In this document: in pieces, positions 1 through 8,154 of the stretch | How the letters are laid out: every line of letters begins with the position of its first letter | How positions within the stretch are numbered: position 1 is the stretch's first letter | NCBI GenBank assembly: GCA_025358395.1 | Contig: JANYJT010000102.1 | Coordinates: 1-29,332 of the forward strand | Length of the DNA: 29,332 nt | Direction of reading: 5' to 3' | From: Bacteroidia bacterium | Lineage (GTDB): Bacteria; Bacteroidota; Bacteroidia; Bacteroidales; Prolixibacteraceae | The notes under the pieces: generated by a model | Told to the model about the DNA's origin: nothing | The model's database searches: none | Seen by the model: the letters and a program-made list of their open reading frames with translations, nothing else | Program-made: the position numbers and the translations under genes

Positions 1-717
1 GCTGCAGAGACTTTGAAATATATTGAGCCATTTATCAAGGAAGGAGTTTCTACTGAATATCTGGATAGTTTGATTCATCAGTTTATGATTGACGGAGGTG
101 CTATCCCGGCTACGCTCGACTACAATGGTTTCCCTAAATCCTGCTGTATCTCCTTAAACGAAGTAGTCTGCCATGGTATTCCATCCCCAAATACGATTCT
201 TAAAAATGGCGATATTCTCAATGTGGATGTGACTACTATTCTCGATGGTTACTATGGCGACACGAGTAAAATGTATACTGTCGGTACTGTTTCGGAGGGA
301 GCATTAAAATTAATCCAGGCTACCAGGCAATGTCTTAACCTTGGTATTCAACAGGTTTTTCCCGGCAATTATTTTGGAAACATCGGTTATTTCATCAACA
401 GATTTGCAACCTCGCAAGGTTTTAGTGTTGTCTATGAATTTTGCGGACACGGTGTAGGTGTTGAATTTCATGAAGATCCTCAGGTCGACCATGCTGCCAG
501 AAAAAACAGCGGTCCGAAGATGAAACCTGGTATGATCTTCACCATCGAACCGATGATCAACGAAGGTAAACCCCGTGTTAAAGTCGATCAGCACGATGGG
601 TGGACCGCCCGCACAGTAGATGATAAGTTATCTGCCCAGTTTGAACACACGCTATTGGTAACCGAAACCGGTTACGAAGTACTTACAGATGTTGACAACG
701 AATATCAGATTGCTTAA
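1..717 (+). CDS. map: type I methionine aminopeptidase, 5' end outside window
   Basis: Removes the initiator methionine from new proteins in the cytoplasm, using a two-metal centre. The frame is open from base 1 (it begins A-A-E-T-L-K-Y-I), so the gene starts upstream of the window; the TTG at 13 is not a credible start. All five metal ligands of the family are visible: the Asp of NVDVT, the Asp of GDTSKMY, the His of CGHGVG, the Glu of TIEPM and the Glu of FEHTLL. About 238 residues are present against roughly 250-290 for the family, so only a short N-terminal piece is missing. That piece decides whether this is a plain MetAP-Ia or a form with an N-terminal extension. It converges on the DUF4252 gene, with a hairpin-forming repeat between them. 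The family call is secure. Confidence 0.95.
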   Translation, partial: AAETLKYIEPFIKEGVSTEYLDSLIHQFMIDGGAIPATLDYNGFPKSCCISLNEVVCHGIPSPNTILKNGDILNVDVTTILDGYYGDTSKMYTVGTVSEGALKLIQATRQCLNLGIQQVFPGNYFGNIGYFINRFATSQGFSVVYEFCGHGVGVEFHEDPQVDHAARKNSGPKMKPGMIFTIEPMINEGKPRVKVDQHDGWTARTVDDKLSAQFEHTLLVTETGYEVLTDVDNEYQIA

Positions 718-733
718 CTAGATTATCATGTTT

Positions 734-807
734 AAAAAGTTTGAAGGGTCTGAAATGTTATCAACTAACATCTCAAACCCTTCAAACTTTTCAAACCCTT
801 CAAATAA
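734..807. terminator. bidirectional hairpin terminator made of a 9-bp word
   Basis: Arms at 739-759 and 767-787 pair over 21 positions with two mismatches; these become G-U pairs in the minus-strand RNA. The loop is 7 nt. On the minus strand the hairpin is followed by a U-run (A734-A738 on plus), which suits the end of the DUF4252 operon. On the plus strand a short T-run (788-791) follows, which could end map transcription. The right arm is part of a 9-bp tandem (pattern YTCAAACYY, units starting at 772, 781, 790 and 799), and the left arm carries inverted copies of the same word. Confidence 0.7.
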
Positions 808-811
808 TTTA

Positions 812-1312
812 TTATTCGCTCTGTTTTTGACCGATCTTTTCAAGTTTCTTTAGATCATCCACTTTGAAATTGCCAAAAAATGAAACCATCAGGGTGGAGT
901 TGTGATCATCTCCTTTGTTCCCAATAAGGATATGACATTCCGAAACCTTGTCGCCTTTGCCTTCGATCCAGAATTCTGCATCATCAGACGTCTTCTCACC
1001 TTTGGGATGAACCTGTTCATAACGGAGCGAGTTCAATTCGCCGGAAAGTGTTTTTGACAAATCTTTCAGTGTGCCTATTTCGGAATTGTAAATCAGAATT
1101 CTGCATTCCTGGAAATCTCCGGTGATTCGTTTGCCTTCCTCATCCAGATTCAGGTTCATGGCATCGATCATTGATTTTGAGAAGGAGAAGTAGGTGAAAC
1201 CTGCTTCTTTTGCATAGCGGTCGTAAATTTTTTGTGACTTGGTTTGACCAAATCCGGACAGGAAAGAAAGAAGCATGGCAACCAATATGCCAATACGATA
1301 GAATAAGCTCAT
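812..1312 (-). CDS. DUF4252 domain protein, secreted
   Basis: A 166-residue exported protein of the DUF4252 family, known mainly from Bacteroidota and without an established biochemical role. The N-terminus is a signal peptide: a hydrophobic stretch at about residues 6-20 ending SGFGQ, which suggests cleavage there. The YFSFSKSMIDAM segment near residue 41 and the following mixed alpha/beta stretch match the family pattern. It starts 4 bp after the stop of the PspC gene, so the two are almost certainly co-transcribed and probably act in the same envelope process. There is no lipobox cysteine, so a soluble periplasmic protein is more likely than a lipoprotein. The function remains unknown. Confidence 0.8.
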   Translation of the reverse strand: MSLFYRIGILVAMLLSFLSGFGQTKSQKIYDRYAKEAGFTYFSFSKSMIDAMNLNLDEEGKRITGDFQECRILIYNSEIGTLKDLSKTLSGELNSLRYEQVHPKGEKTSDDAEFWIEGKGDKVSECHILIGNKGDDHNSTLMVSFFGNFKVDDLKKLEKIGQKQSE

Positions 1313-1316
1313 CTTT

Positions 1317-2912
1317 TTATTTTTTTACAGATTTTACATTTGGAACTGCGCGGTTTACCAACGTCAATCCGTCGGGTTTCATTGTCCAATATTTATTGAC
1401 CATGTCGTCATCAAAAGTATCTGACGTGTTCTTAACATCTTTCAGGATTGGTTGGACCGATTCGTCGAGATAAATTGTTTTTCCTACCGGGATTTTTAAT
1501 TTCAGATTAACACGTTGATTTCTCCAGATTTTTGGAAGCAGATAGGAACTCTGCAAGTTGATTGTCGAATCTTTCAGAACATAGCTGAAAGGAATCTCCT
1601 CTGCATTTTGTCTGGCGTTGGAAATTGATGTACCTCTGGAGGTCTTGTTAATGAGAAGATTGATCATGTTGTCGTCACTTTTTTCTATCCTTAATTCAGG
1701 AATGCCAATTACAACCTCTTCATCGTTGAGGGTGCCGACCCTGAATCGTTCAAAGTTCAGGTCCGGATCCACAATGGTTTCCAAATCCTTCTCTTTCTGA
1801 TCCTTTTTTGCACTGATGTAGATCGTGTCGGAAGATGTGGATATTATTTCAGAATGGTTAACTGTTGTTTGCTTTCTGAATTCTCCCAAGGTATTGCTTC
1901 CGCTGAAGATAAGAATCAATAGTCCTATCACGAACAGACCAGCGAATATTCCACCGAAGATGTGGTTGTGTGTCTTGATCCGGAAGATCATTTTGATCCC
2001 GGCATAGATCAACATGACCAGTGGAATGCCTATCACTAAAGCGATGCCAACAGTCATCCATGGTATTGAACCACCGGGTGCGTAGAGGTGGTCCATGAAG
2101 TTGAATCCGTTGTGGAAGGGTAAAAATCCGATCACATGGCTTCCCGCGAAAAGCAAAGCAAAGAGGACGATGAGGCATACAACGCCTACAAACAGGAAGG
2201 GAATTCCAATAATAACGAGAAGAATTGTGCCCAGCACCTTGAGAACAGAAAGCAAAACATCCCCTAAATCGCGAACATTGCTTCTTCCATTGACATAAGC
2301 CGGGTGTGAATGATGGTTGCGAAAGTTCTCTTTCACATCCTGCATCTCCTCTTTGATGGATTTGGAGATGTTGTCGATGTTTACCTCTTCACCTTTCATT
2401 TCCAGACGCTGTGCTGTACTAACAGCCTTTGGGACAACGATCCATAAAACCAGGTAGACCAGTACTCCACTGCCACCCAGGAAGAATATCAGTGCAAAAA
2501 TGATCCGTATAATGACAGGATCCATGGCGAAATAGGCACCCAATCCACCGCAAACACCACCCAGAACCTTGTCCTCAGGATCCCTGTAGAGTCTCCTTCC
2601 TCCGGTATGATAGAATTTTTTTCCGGAGGCGGGTTGCTTTTCTTCCTCTTCGTTAGAGATAGCTTCCGGCGTACCCATAATTACAATTAATTCATTGACA
2701 TGTTCGAGGTTAATTACTTCTCCACCATTTTTTATTTTCTCAATAAATATCTCAGCAATTCTGGTTTCAATGTCCTCAACAATTTCTTTGGCTTCGGCAT
2801 CGTTTCCAAAGTGTCTGTTGATTTGATTCAGATAAGCGTTTAGTTTTTCATAGGCATCATCATCGATGTGAAAAACTGATCCGCTCAGGTTGATGGTCAA
2901 TGTTTTTTTCAT
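1317..2912 (-). CDS. PspC-domain membrane protein
   Basis: A 531-residue inner-membrane protein. Residues 1-90 form a cytoplasmic N-terminal region rich in acidic residues. Residues 105-163 are a PspC domain (RRLYRDPEDKVLGGVCGGLG, then a helix pair ending LWIVVPKA). Further hydrophobic helices lie around 215-250, 285-310 and 320-340. The C-terminal 180 residues form a beta-rich domain (from about IPELRIEK to the end) resembling the toast-rack/DUF4097-like regions found behind PspC in Bacteroidota. PspC proteins sense or buffer membrane stress; the exact role of this fusion is not known. It lies between padR (87 bp upstream) and DUF4252 (4 bp downstream), which implies PadR-controlled expression. 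Confidence 0.88.
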   Translation of the reverse strand: MKKTLTINLSGSVFHIDDDAYEKLNAYLNQINRHFGNDAEAKEIVEDIETRIAEIFIEKIKNGGEVINLEHVNELIVIMGTPEAISNEEEEKQPASGKKFYHTGGRRLYRDPEDKVLGGVCGGLGAYFAMDPVIIRIIFALIFFLGGSGVLVYLVLWIVVPKAVSTAQRLEMKGEEVNIDNISKSIKEEMQDVKENFRNHHSHPAYVNGRSNVRDLGDVLLSVLKVLGTILLVIIGIPFLFVGVVCLIVLFALLFAGSHVIGFLPFHNGFNFMDHLYAPGGSIPWMTVGIALVIGIPLVMLIYAGIKMIFRIKTHNHIFGGIFAGLFVIGLLILIFSGSNTLGEFRKQTTVNHSEIISTSSDTIYISAKKDQKEKDLETIVDPDLNFERFRVGTLNDEEVVIGIPELRIEKSDDNMINLLINKTSRGTSISNARQNAEEIPFSYVLKDSTINLQSSYLLPKIWRNQRVNLKLKIPVGKTIYLDESVQPILKDVKNTSDTFDDDMVNKYWTMKPDGLTLVNRAVPNVKSVKK

Positions 2913-2999
2913 TTTCTTGTTATTTATCTTAGTTTTTTATTTTTCTGTACTTTTCTTGTATGACAGTTAACCGTAAAGGCTACCCCTATTTTAGTCTAA

Positions 3000-3341
3000 T
3001 TATTTTATCTCTAATCCTTTATCCTTTAACTTCTTAATGGCTTCCACCAGTTCAGCCCAGGATATTTCCAGTTCTGATAAGAATGTTGTTCCTTCAGGTG
3101 TCAGTTCATAATACTTACGTGGAGGTCCCTGCAGAGACTCTTCCCATTTGTATGATAGATACCCGTCATTTTTTAAACGGGTGAGAAGCGGGTAGAGGGT
3201 TCCCTCGACCACAATCATTTGAGCTGCTTTCAGCTCGCCGATGATGTCTGAAGCATACAACGGCTTCTTGGATAGGATTAGGAGTATACAGTACTCCAGG
3301 ATTCCCTTCCTCATCTGTGCCTTTGAATTGTCGATGTTCAT
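3000..3341 (-). CDS. PadR-family transcriptional regulator
   Basis: A 113-residue winged-helix DNA-binding protein. The family signature is clear: RKGILEYCILLIL, then LYASDIIGEL, then MIVVEGTLYPLLTRLKNDGY, then PPRKYYELT. The length and short C-terminal dimerisation helix fit the PadR-s1 group, which usually acts as a repressor relieved by a small ligand or a change in the envelope. It is first in a minus-strand operon with the PspC and DUF4252 genes. Two palindromes in its own promoter region suggest autoregulation. The start ATG is at 3341, about 85 nt downstream of the inferred transcription start. The ligand cannot be read from sequence. Confidence 0.93.
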   Translation of the reverse strand: MNIDNSKAQMRKGILEYCILLILSKKPLYASDIIGELKAAQMIVVEGTLYPLLTRLKNDGYLSYKWEESLQGPPRKYYELTPEGTTFLSELEISWAELVEAIKKLKDKGLEIK

Positions 3342-3424
3342 TTTGGTTTCAATTAACTAAGAAGTTAAAAATTTGCTACTTTTTGTATGATTAGTATTCG
3401 TAAGGTACTTTCCATTACACTGAA

Positions 3425-3481
3425 GTATGCGATACAAATATATATATTTATTATGGTACTATGCAACACACAGTACCATAA
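3425..3481 (-). promoter_or_regulatory. padR operon promoter with two candidate operators
   Basis: On the minus strand TATATTTG (3442-3435) matches the Bacteroidota -7 element TAnnTTTG. A TTG at 3466-3464 lies 21 bp upstream as the -33 element. A perfect 10-bp inverted repeat (TTATGGTACT at 3451-3460, AGTACCATAA at 3472-3481) brackets the -33 element. A second palindrome GTAT-GCG-ATAC (3425-3435) abuts the -7 box and the expected start site. A dimeric PadR bound to either would block polymerase. The promoter is inferred from the motif, and its link to PadR from position. Confidence 0.6.
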
Positions 3482-3636
3482 TTTAAAATATATTTTTAAT
3501 TGATTGAATATAAGTTGATTCTAAATGCCTGTTCAGATTGTCTGAAGGTTAGCAGCATGTCAATCGGTATTGGATATTTAAGACGATTTCATCTTCAAAA
3601 AAAGATTGTAATTTTAGAGAGTAGTAAAACTGAATT
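3482..3636 (+). promoter_or_regulatory. AT-rich leader before the histidine kinase gene
   Basis: The divergent spacer between padR and the kinase gene (3342-3636, just under 300 bp) holds the padR promoter on its left and this AT-rich stretch on its right. I see no good TAnnTTTG box on the plus strand. There is one perfect inverted repeat, TTCAGA-TTG-TCTGAA (3532-3546), about 90 bp before the kinase ATG, which could be a regulator site. No open frame of interest is present. Confidence 0.3.
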
Positions 3637-4680
3637 ATGATCAATCCGATTTTAAGGAAATATCTTATTTTGACATTTTGGCTTTCATGTTCAATAAGCA
3701 TCCTGGTGCATTTCAGCAGAGTTTTTGATGAATCTATTTCCCATTCAGCAGCGCAGAGTTCTACCATCTATTTCATCAGCAACATTTTATCTGAGCTATT
3801 GATAACTTTCCTGATTTGCTTTATACTTTTCATCGTTAATTTATATTTTCTGAAGCCACTAGAGCCAAATAGGGCGCTCAATTTGTCCGTATTTCTACTT
3901 GGACTGTTGGTTTCATTTGTCATTGTTCTTGTGTTAAGTCATTACTTGTTTCACTTTAAAAGTTTAATCTTCCCAAGGGGGGAGGCTGTAAAGAAGGAAG
4001 GAGCCTTTGTTTTTAAGGATTTCTTTGTTGCAGTAGTTGTCATAATTGGTGTATATGTGATCAGGATTGTATTTCAAAATCAACAAAATAAGTTGGAGAT
4101 TCAGGCTTTGAAAATTCAAAACCTTCAGAGTCAGTTTGATGCACTCAAGAATCAGGTAAGTCCTCATTTTCTTTTTAACTCGCTCAATTCCTTAAATACA
4201 CTGATACGCGAATCACCCGGTGTTGCACAGGAATATCTTATCCATTTATCCTCAGTTTTGCGATACACGCTACAGGCAAACCAATTTAAGTTAGTTAGTC
4301 TGCATGACGAATTGCAGTTTGTGGATTCCTATTTCTATTTGATTAAATTGCGTTTTAGTCAAAATATTGCCTTGCGTCAGGAGATCACCAAGAAGATGTT
4401 AAGCCATAAGATACCTCCACTAGCTCTGCAATTGCTTATTGAAAATGCCATCAAGCATAATGAAATCAGTAAACGTAATACGCTTGATATTTCTGTATTT
4501 ACCACTGATGATTCAATTGTTGTAAGAAACAATATCAACAAGAAAATCTCCCCCGAATCGGGAACCGGCCTGGGACTTGTAAATTTATCAAATCAATATC
4601 GGATATTGGCAGGTAAGGAGATTCTGATAAAAAGGGATAATCATAGTTTTGAGGTCGAAATACCGCTTATGCTTCCTTAG
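3637..4680 (+). CDS. LytS/YehU-type membrane histidine kinase
   Basis: The sensor half of a LytS/LytR-type two-component system, 347 residues, in the inner membrane. There are four hydrophobic helices (about residues 8-27, 46-71, 82-104 and 127-147) with little periplasmic sequence, then a coiled-coil linker (148-172). The His_kinase domain contains QVSPHFLFNSLNSL with the phospho-acceptor at His177. The ATPase part has PPLALQLLIENAIKHN (N-box) and GTGLGLVNL (G-box). With almost no extracytoplasmic domain, the signal is probably sensed within the membrane or passed on by a partner. The response regulator gene follows after 74 bp on the same strand. The family assignment is firm; the stimulus is unknown. 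Confidence 0.93.
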   Translation: MINPILRKYLILTFWLSCSISILVHFSRVFDESISHSAAQSSTIYFISNILSELLITFLICFILFIVNLYFLKPLEPNRALNLSVFLLGLLVSFVIVLVLSHYLFHFKSLIFPRGEAVKKEGAFVFKDFFVAVVVIIGVYVIRIVFQNQQNKLEIQALKIQNLQSQFDALKNQVSPHFLFNSLNSLNTLIRESPGVAQEYLIHLSSVLRYTLQANQFKLVSLHDELQFVDSYFYLIKLRFSQNIALRQEITKKMLSHKIPPLALQLLIENAIKHNEISKRNTLDISVFTTDDSIVVRNNINKKISPESGTGLGLVNLSNQYRILAGKEILIKRDNHSFEVEIPLMLP

Positions 4681-4703
4681 TTTGAATCGAAAATTTTAAA
4701 CTC

Positions 4704-4728
4704 GCTTACGAATTGTTATGAGGTAAGC
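4704..4728 (+). other. small inverted repeat between kinase and regulator genes
   Basis: GCTTAC (4704-4709) and GTAAGC (4723-4728) pair across a 13-nt loop in the 74-bp gap between the kinase stop and the regulator start. No T-run follows, so this is not a typical terminator. It could moderate read-through or protect RNA, or be chance. Confidence 0.25.
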
Positions 4729-4754
4729 AGAATATTAAGCTAAATTTTTTGTGG

Positions 4755-5507
4755 ATGAATGTCCTGATTGTTGAAGATGAAGAATTGGCTGTGCGCAATC
4801 TGAAAAGTATTTTCAGAGAAATTGGCACTATTATCCCAATTGCCATTCTTGAGAGTATAGCCGACACCGTCGAATGGTTTGAAATGAATAATGATCCGGA
4901 TATGGTTTTTATGGATATCCACCTCGCGGACGGCTCTGCATTTGAAATCTTTAAAAGGACGGAGATCAGGTGTCCGGTAATTTTTACGACAGCCTATGAT
5001 GAATATGCATTGCAGGCATTTAAGGTCAACAGTATTGATTATTTGTTAAAGCCAATAAATGAATCTGCAGTAAGAAGCGCACTGAAGAAACATGAAAATA
5101 TGACCAAAAGAGATGTTGGTCCTGATGATCTAAAAAAAATTCTTTCGTTGCTAAAGCCAAATGTTGCATACAAATCTCATTTTTTGGTCAACCAAAAGGG
5201 AAATAAGTTAGTTCCATTGGCTATCGAAGATATTGCCTATATCTTTATTGACCTGAATATTGTGAAAGCTGTAACTTTTGCAGAAAAAACTTTTGTCATC
5301 CAGTATTCAATGGAGGAGTTGGCCGCAATGCTCAATCCAAAAGACTTTTACAAGGCAAATCGTCAGTTTATTATTTCAAGAAGGGCCATTAAAGACATTG
5401 ATTTATGGTTTAACAACCGGCTTTCCGTTAACCTGAAGCCAACTGCACCCGAGAAAGTTCTGATCAGCAAGGCCCGAATTGCCGATTTTAAATTGTGGTT
5501 CAGTTAG
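4755..5507 (+). CDS. LytTR-family response regulator
   Basis: The DNA-binding partner of the preceding kinase, 250 residues. Residues 1-120 are a CheY-like receiver: VEDEE at 6-10, phospho-acceptor Asp54 in VFMDIHLADG, the TTAYDEYALQAF switch segment, and Lys of LLKPI. Residues 150-250 are a LytTR DNA-binding domain (IEDIAYIFID to FYKANRQFIISRRAI), which normally binds direct repeats one or two helical turns apart. I chose ATG at 4755 over the in-frame TTG at 4749 because MNVLIVEDE is the usual beginning of the receiver. The next gene downstream is the outer-membrane barrel gene, with repeat sites between, so it is the natural target. Confidence 0.93.
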   Translation: MNVLIVEDEELAVRNLKSIFREIGTIIPIAILESIADTVEWFEMNNDPDMVFMDIHLADGSAFEIFKRTEIRCPVIFTTAYDEYALQAFKVNSIDYLLKPINESAVRSALKKHENMTKRDVGPDDLKKILSLLKPNVAYKSHFLVNQKGNKLVPLAIEDIAYIFIDLNIVKAVTFAEKTFVIQYSMEELAAMLNPKDFYKANRQFIISRRAIKDIDLWFNNRLSVNLKPTAPEKVLISKARIADFKLWFS

Positions 5508-5531
5508 CACAATCCACCTTGAGTATTCGAA

Positions 5532-5621
5532 AATTCACGCTTCAAAAAGGGTAATTCACCTTCCTGTTTTCCAGCTTCATCTACTTTTTCATATTCACCT
5601 ACCATCGTGGCGATACTTTCG
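5532..5621 (+). promoter_or_regulatory. candidate LytTR binding repeats and promoter of the barrel gene
   Basis: AATTCACGCTTC (from 5532) and AATTCACCTTCC (from 5553) are direct repeats 21 bp apart, close to the two-turn spacing used by LytTR regulators. A third related copy, ATTCACCT, lies at 5593-5600. TACTTTCG (5614-5621) resembles the -7 element TAnnTTTG, with one mismatch and no clear -33 TTG. The third repeat sits where the -33 element would be, as expected of an activator-dependent promoter. Assignment to this regulator rests on position only. Confidence 0.45.
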
Positions 5622-5660
5622 TTTTTAAAACACGAAAATTTAATGATGGAGGAATATATT

Positions 5661-8075
5661 ATGGAAACCAAAAAGTCATTCTTGTTTGTCATTTTTCTAT
5701 TGGTGCTAAATCAAATTTCGTTCGCCCAACTGTCGGCTCCTGTTGATCCGAACTGTAGGATCAAAGGATTCCTGGTTGATTCTGAAGACCATCTTCCGGT
5801 AGAGTTTGCTAATGTGGTTCTATCTGCGGAGAATAGAACATCAATAGTAACCTGGTCTATTTCAAATGATAAAGGTGTATTCGAGTTGTCAAAAATTGCA
5901 TTGGGTGAATACAATCTGGCCATTACTTTTGTTGGATATGAAGAAAAGAAATTATCAAAAATCATATTTGATAGGCCAGGGATTACTTTAGACTTAGGGA
6001 AGATCAGCTTGAACAAGGGTTCTGCTGCGATCGGAGAAGTATCTGTCGTGGGGATTCAAAAAACCTATCTATCTAAAATTGATAAGAGGGTCATTAATGT
6101 TTCGAAGGATATTAATTCGACCGGAGGAACGGCCATTGATCTGATCAAAAACGTACCCGGATTGTCTGTTGATGCTGATGGGGTGGTGAATTTGCGCGGA
6201 AATTCAGGCGTCAGTATTTTGGTAGACGGCCGACCAACTTCCATTGATGCGACCAGGCTTGACCAGATTCCGGCAGGAGACATCGAAAGTCTGGAGATTA
6301 TTAACAACCCATCTGCCAAATACAATCCGGAAGGGAAAAGTGGAATCATCAATATCCGGATGAAACAGGCAAAAGTATCCGGATTCAGTGGCAACGCTAT
6401 GGTTACAGCAGGCACTGGTGAAAAATTCAATGAGTCACTTAATTTAAATTACAACTTCGGAAAGATCAATTTATTTGCTGCTTTCACTGGGATGAGCAGG
6501 AAGGCTGTTTCCTCCAGATACTTAATGAGGGAGGCTTTTGATTCGGACTCAGTCCATTTTTTGCAGCAGGACGCAAGCACCAAGTATGATATTAGGAAGA
6601 ACAGTTTTTCTGCTGGTTCCAGGATCAGTTTTAATACTCAGAATAAATTGACCTTGAGTTATGCTTTCAATCCTTCAAGTCAATCTGATGCTGATAATAC
6701 CCTTTCACAATATTTTGACCGTTCAATGAAAAAAACAGGAACTGTTTTTGTGATCAATGCTGAAAATGAGAAAGGAAACTCAAATGATTACCAACTTTCC
6801 TACCAGAAATTGTTTGATAAAAAAGGAGAAGAATTGACTGCGGACTATTCATTTACCAATTCTTCAGGTAAAATTAGCCAACCACAGACTTACCAGTTTG
6901 CCACTAAAACCACTTTCAAACAAATATCTTCAAATTCTGATACTTACATTTCGAACTTTCAAGTGAACTGGGTTCTGCCATTGGTGAATGGCTCCAAGCT
7001 GGAAAGCGGCTTACATAGCATTGTTCGAGGCAATCAAAGTGATTTTTTCTTATTCAATTCTGTTGGTGGAGCACTGGCAGAGGATCTTTCGCAAAGGGAT
7101 TTGTTCAAATACAACGAACAGATTCATGCGGTATATAGTCTATGGTCTGGTATGATCGGCGGAGCAACCATTCAATCGGGACTGCGATTAGAACAAACAT
7201 ATATTGATGGAAAACAGGATGTCACCAATGAAAGCATCAGCCAAAATTATTTTAACTTCTATCCGTCATTTAACATGATCCATCCTGTGACTGCTAAAAG
7301 TAATGTTCAACTCAGTTACAGCAGAACCATTAAAAGACCTATGGCGAGAATGATCAATCCGTTTATTGATCGTTCAAATCTTGAAGTCTTCAGAAGTGGA
7401 AATCCGGATTTGAGACCTGAGTTCATCAATTCAATCGATTTTGGATACAATGTCAACCAGGACAAAACGATCATTGGGCTGACTGCTTTTTACAAGCATA
7501 TCAACAATCCGATAAATCAGGTTACGCGGTTGAATTCGAATGGTATCTCATACATGACTCCTCAAAATATGAGCTACAGTCAGAATTTCGGATTTGAACT
7601 AACTTTCGAGCATTCGGTCTTTGATTGGTGGAAAGTTAATGGAAATGCCAGTTTCTTCAGAAATAAGATCAGGGATGATGTAAAGGACAATTCTGTAAGC
7701 AACTATTCCTATCAGGGTCGTTTCAATTCCAGTTGGAATCCTTCGAAGAGTCTGTCATTTCAACTAATTGCTAATTATGCCGGTCCGATAATCGGTGTTT
7801 ATACAAAAATGGAACCCCAGTATTCTGTAGATGTGGCAGTTAAAAAGGAGTTGCTGAACAATAAATTATCATTGACGATTCGTGCTTCCGATCTCTTTAA
7901 CACTCTTCAGAATAGCTACACCTCATGGGGATCAAATTTCACAACTGATAATTGGCGAAAGGTAGAAACCCGTGTTATATATTTCAGTATTTCATATTCG
8001 TTTGGGGCAAAAGGAAGCTCCAAGGGATCGAAATCAATCATCAACAACGAGAGCAAACCCAGCACCGAAATTTAA
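5661..8075 (+). CDS. outer-membrane TonB-dependent beta-barrel protein
   Basis: An 804-residue outer-membrane protein. The start is the ATG at 5661, preceded by GGAGG eight bases upstream (an unusually clear ribosome site here) and followed by a signal peptide ending ISFAQ near residue 23. A GTG at 5607 would place 18 extra residues before the signal peptide and is rejected. Residues 32-115 are a carboxypeptidase-regulatory-like domain (IKGFLVDSEDHLPVEFANV). A TonB plug follows (AIDLIKNVPGLSVDADG, VNLRGNSGVSILVDGRP, IESLEIINNPSAKYNPEG). The rest is a 14905-type (OMP_b-brl_3) barrel. No SusD partner is adjacent, so it need not be a glycan importer. The upstream kinase/LytTR pair probably controls it. 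The ligand is unknown. Confidence 0.9.
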   Translation: METKKSFLFVIFLLVLNQISFAQLSAPVDPNCRIKGFLVDSEDHLPVEFANVVLSAENRTSIVTWSISNDKGVFELSKIALGEYNLAITFVGYEEKKLSKIIFDRPGITLDLGKISLNKGSAAIGEVSVVGIQKTYLSKIDKRVINVSKDINSTGGTAIDLIKNVPGLSVDADGVVNLRGNSGVSILVDGRPTSIDATRLDQIPAGDIESLEIINNPSAKYNPEGKSGIINIRMKQAKVSGFSGNAMVTAGTGEKFNESLNLNYNFGKINLFAAFTGMSRKAVSSRYLMREAFDSDSVHFLQQDASTKYDIRKNSFSAGSRISFNTQNKLTLSYAFNPSSQSDADNTLSQYFDRSMKKTGTVFVINAENEKGNSNDYQLSYQKLFDKKGEELTADYSFTNSSGKISQPQTYQFATKTTFKQISSNSDTYISNFQVNWVLPLVNGSKLESGLHSIVRGNQSDFFLFNSVGGALAEDLSQRDLFKYNEQIHAVYSLWSGMIGGATIQSGLRLEQTYIDGKQDVTNESISQNYFNFYPSFNMIHPVTAKSNVQLSYSRTIKRPMARMINPFIDRSNLEVFRSGNPDLRPEFINSIDFGYNVNQDKTIIGLTAFYKHINNPINQVTRLNSNGISYMTPQNMSYSQNFGFELTFEHSVFDWWKVNGNASFFRNKIRDDVKDNSVSNYSYQGRFNSSWNPSKSLSFQLIANYAGPIIGVYTKMEPQYSVDVAVKKELLNNKLSLTIRASDLFNTLQNSYTSWGSNFTTDNWRKVETRVIYFSISYSFGAKGSSKGSKSIINNESKPSTEI

Positions 8076-8080
8076 CAGAT

Positions 8081-8124
8081 AAAAAAAGCAGTCCCGATTC
8101 CTTTGAAGAAATCGGGACTGTTTA
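8081..8124. terminator. bidirectional intrinsic terminator
   Basis: A perfect 11-bp stem, CAGTCCCGATT (8089-8099) with AATCGGGACTG (8110-8120), and a 10-nt loop. It is preceded by seven A (8081-8087), giving a U-run on the minus strand, and followed by TTTA on the plus strand. It serves the convergent barrel and typA genes. Unlike the window's other gene-end hairpins it is not made of repeated words. Confidence 0.88.
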
Positions 8125-8154
8125 TGCCAATTGACGGCCAAATATAATCCAGCT

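Noticed and set aside
310..594. Antisense open frame inside map
   Set aside because: It lies opposite a conserved enzyme, has no family features and follows the codon pattern of the sense gene. The same reasoning removes the other antisense frames in typA, tamB, kdpB and kdpA.
4749..4754. TTG start two codons before the LytTR regulator ATG
   Set aside because: MNVLIVEDE from the ATG is the normal receiver start. The TTG adds only Met-Trp with no ribosome site.
5607..5660. GTG start for the barrel protein
   Set aside because: It would place 18 residues before a clear signal peptide. The ATG at 5661 has a GGAGG site and begins the signal peptide.
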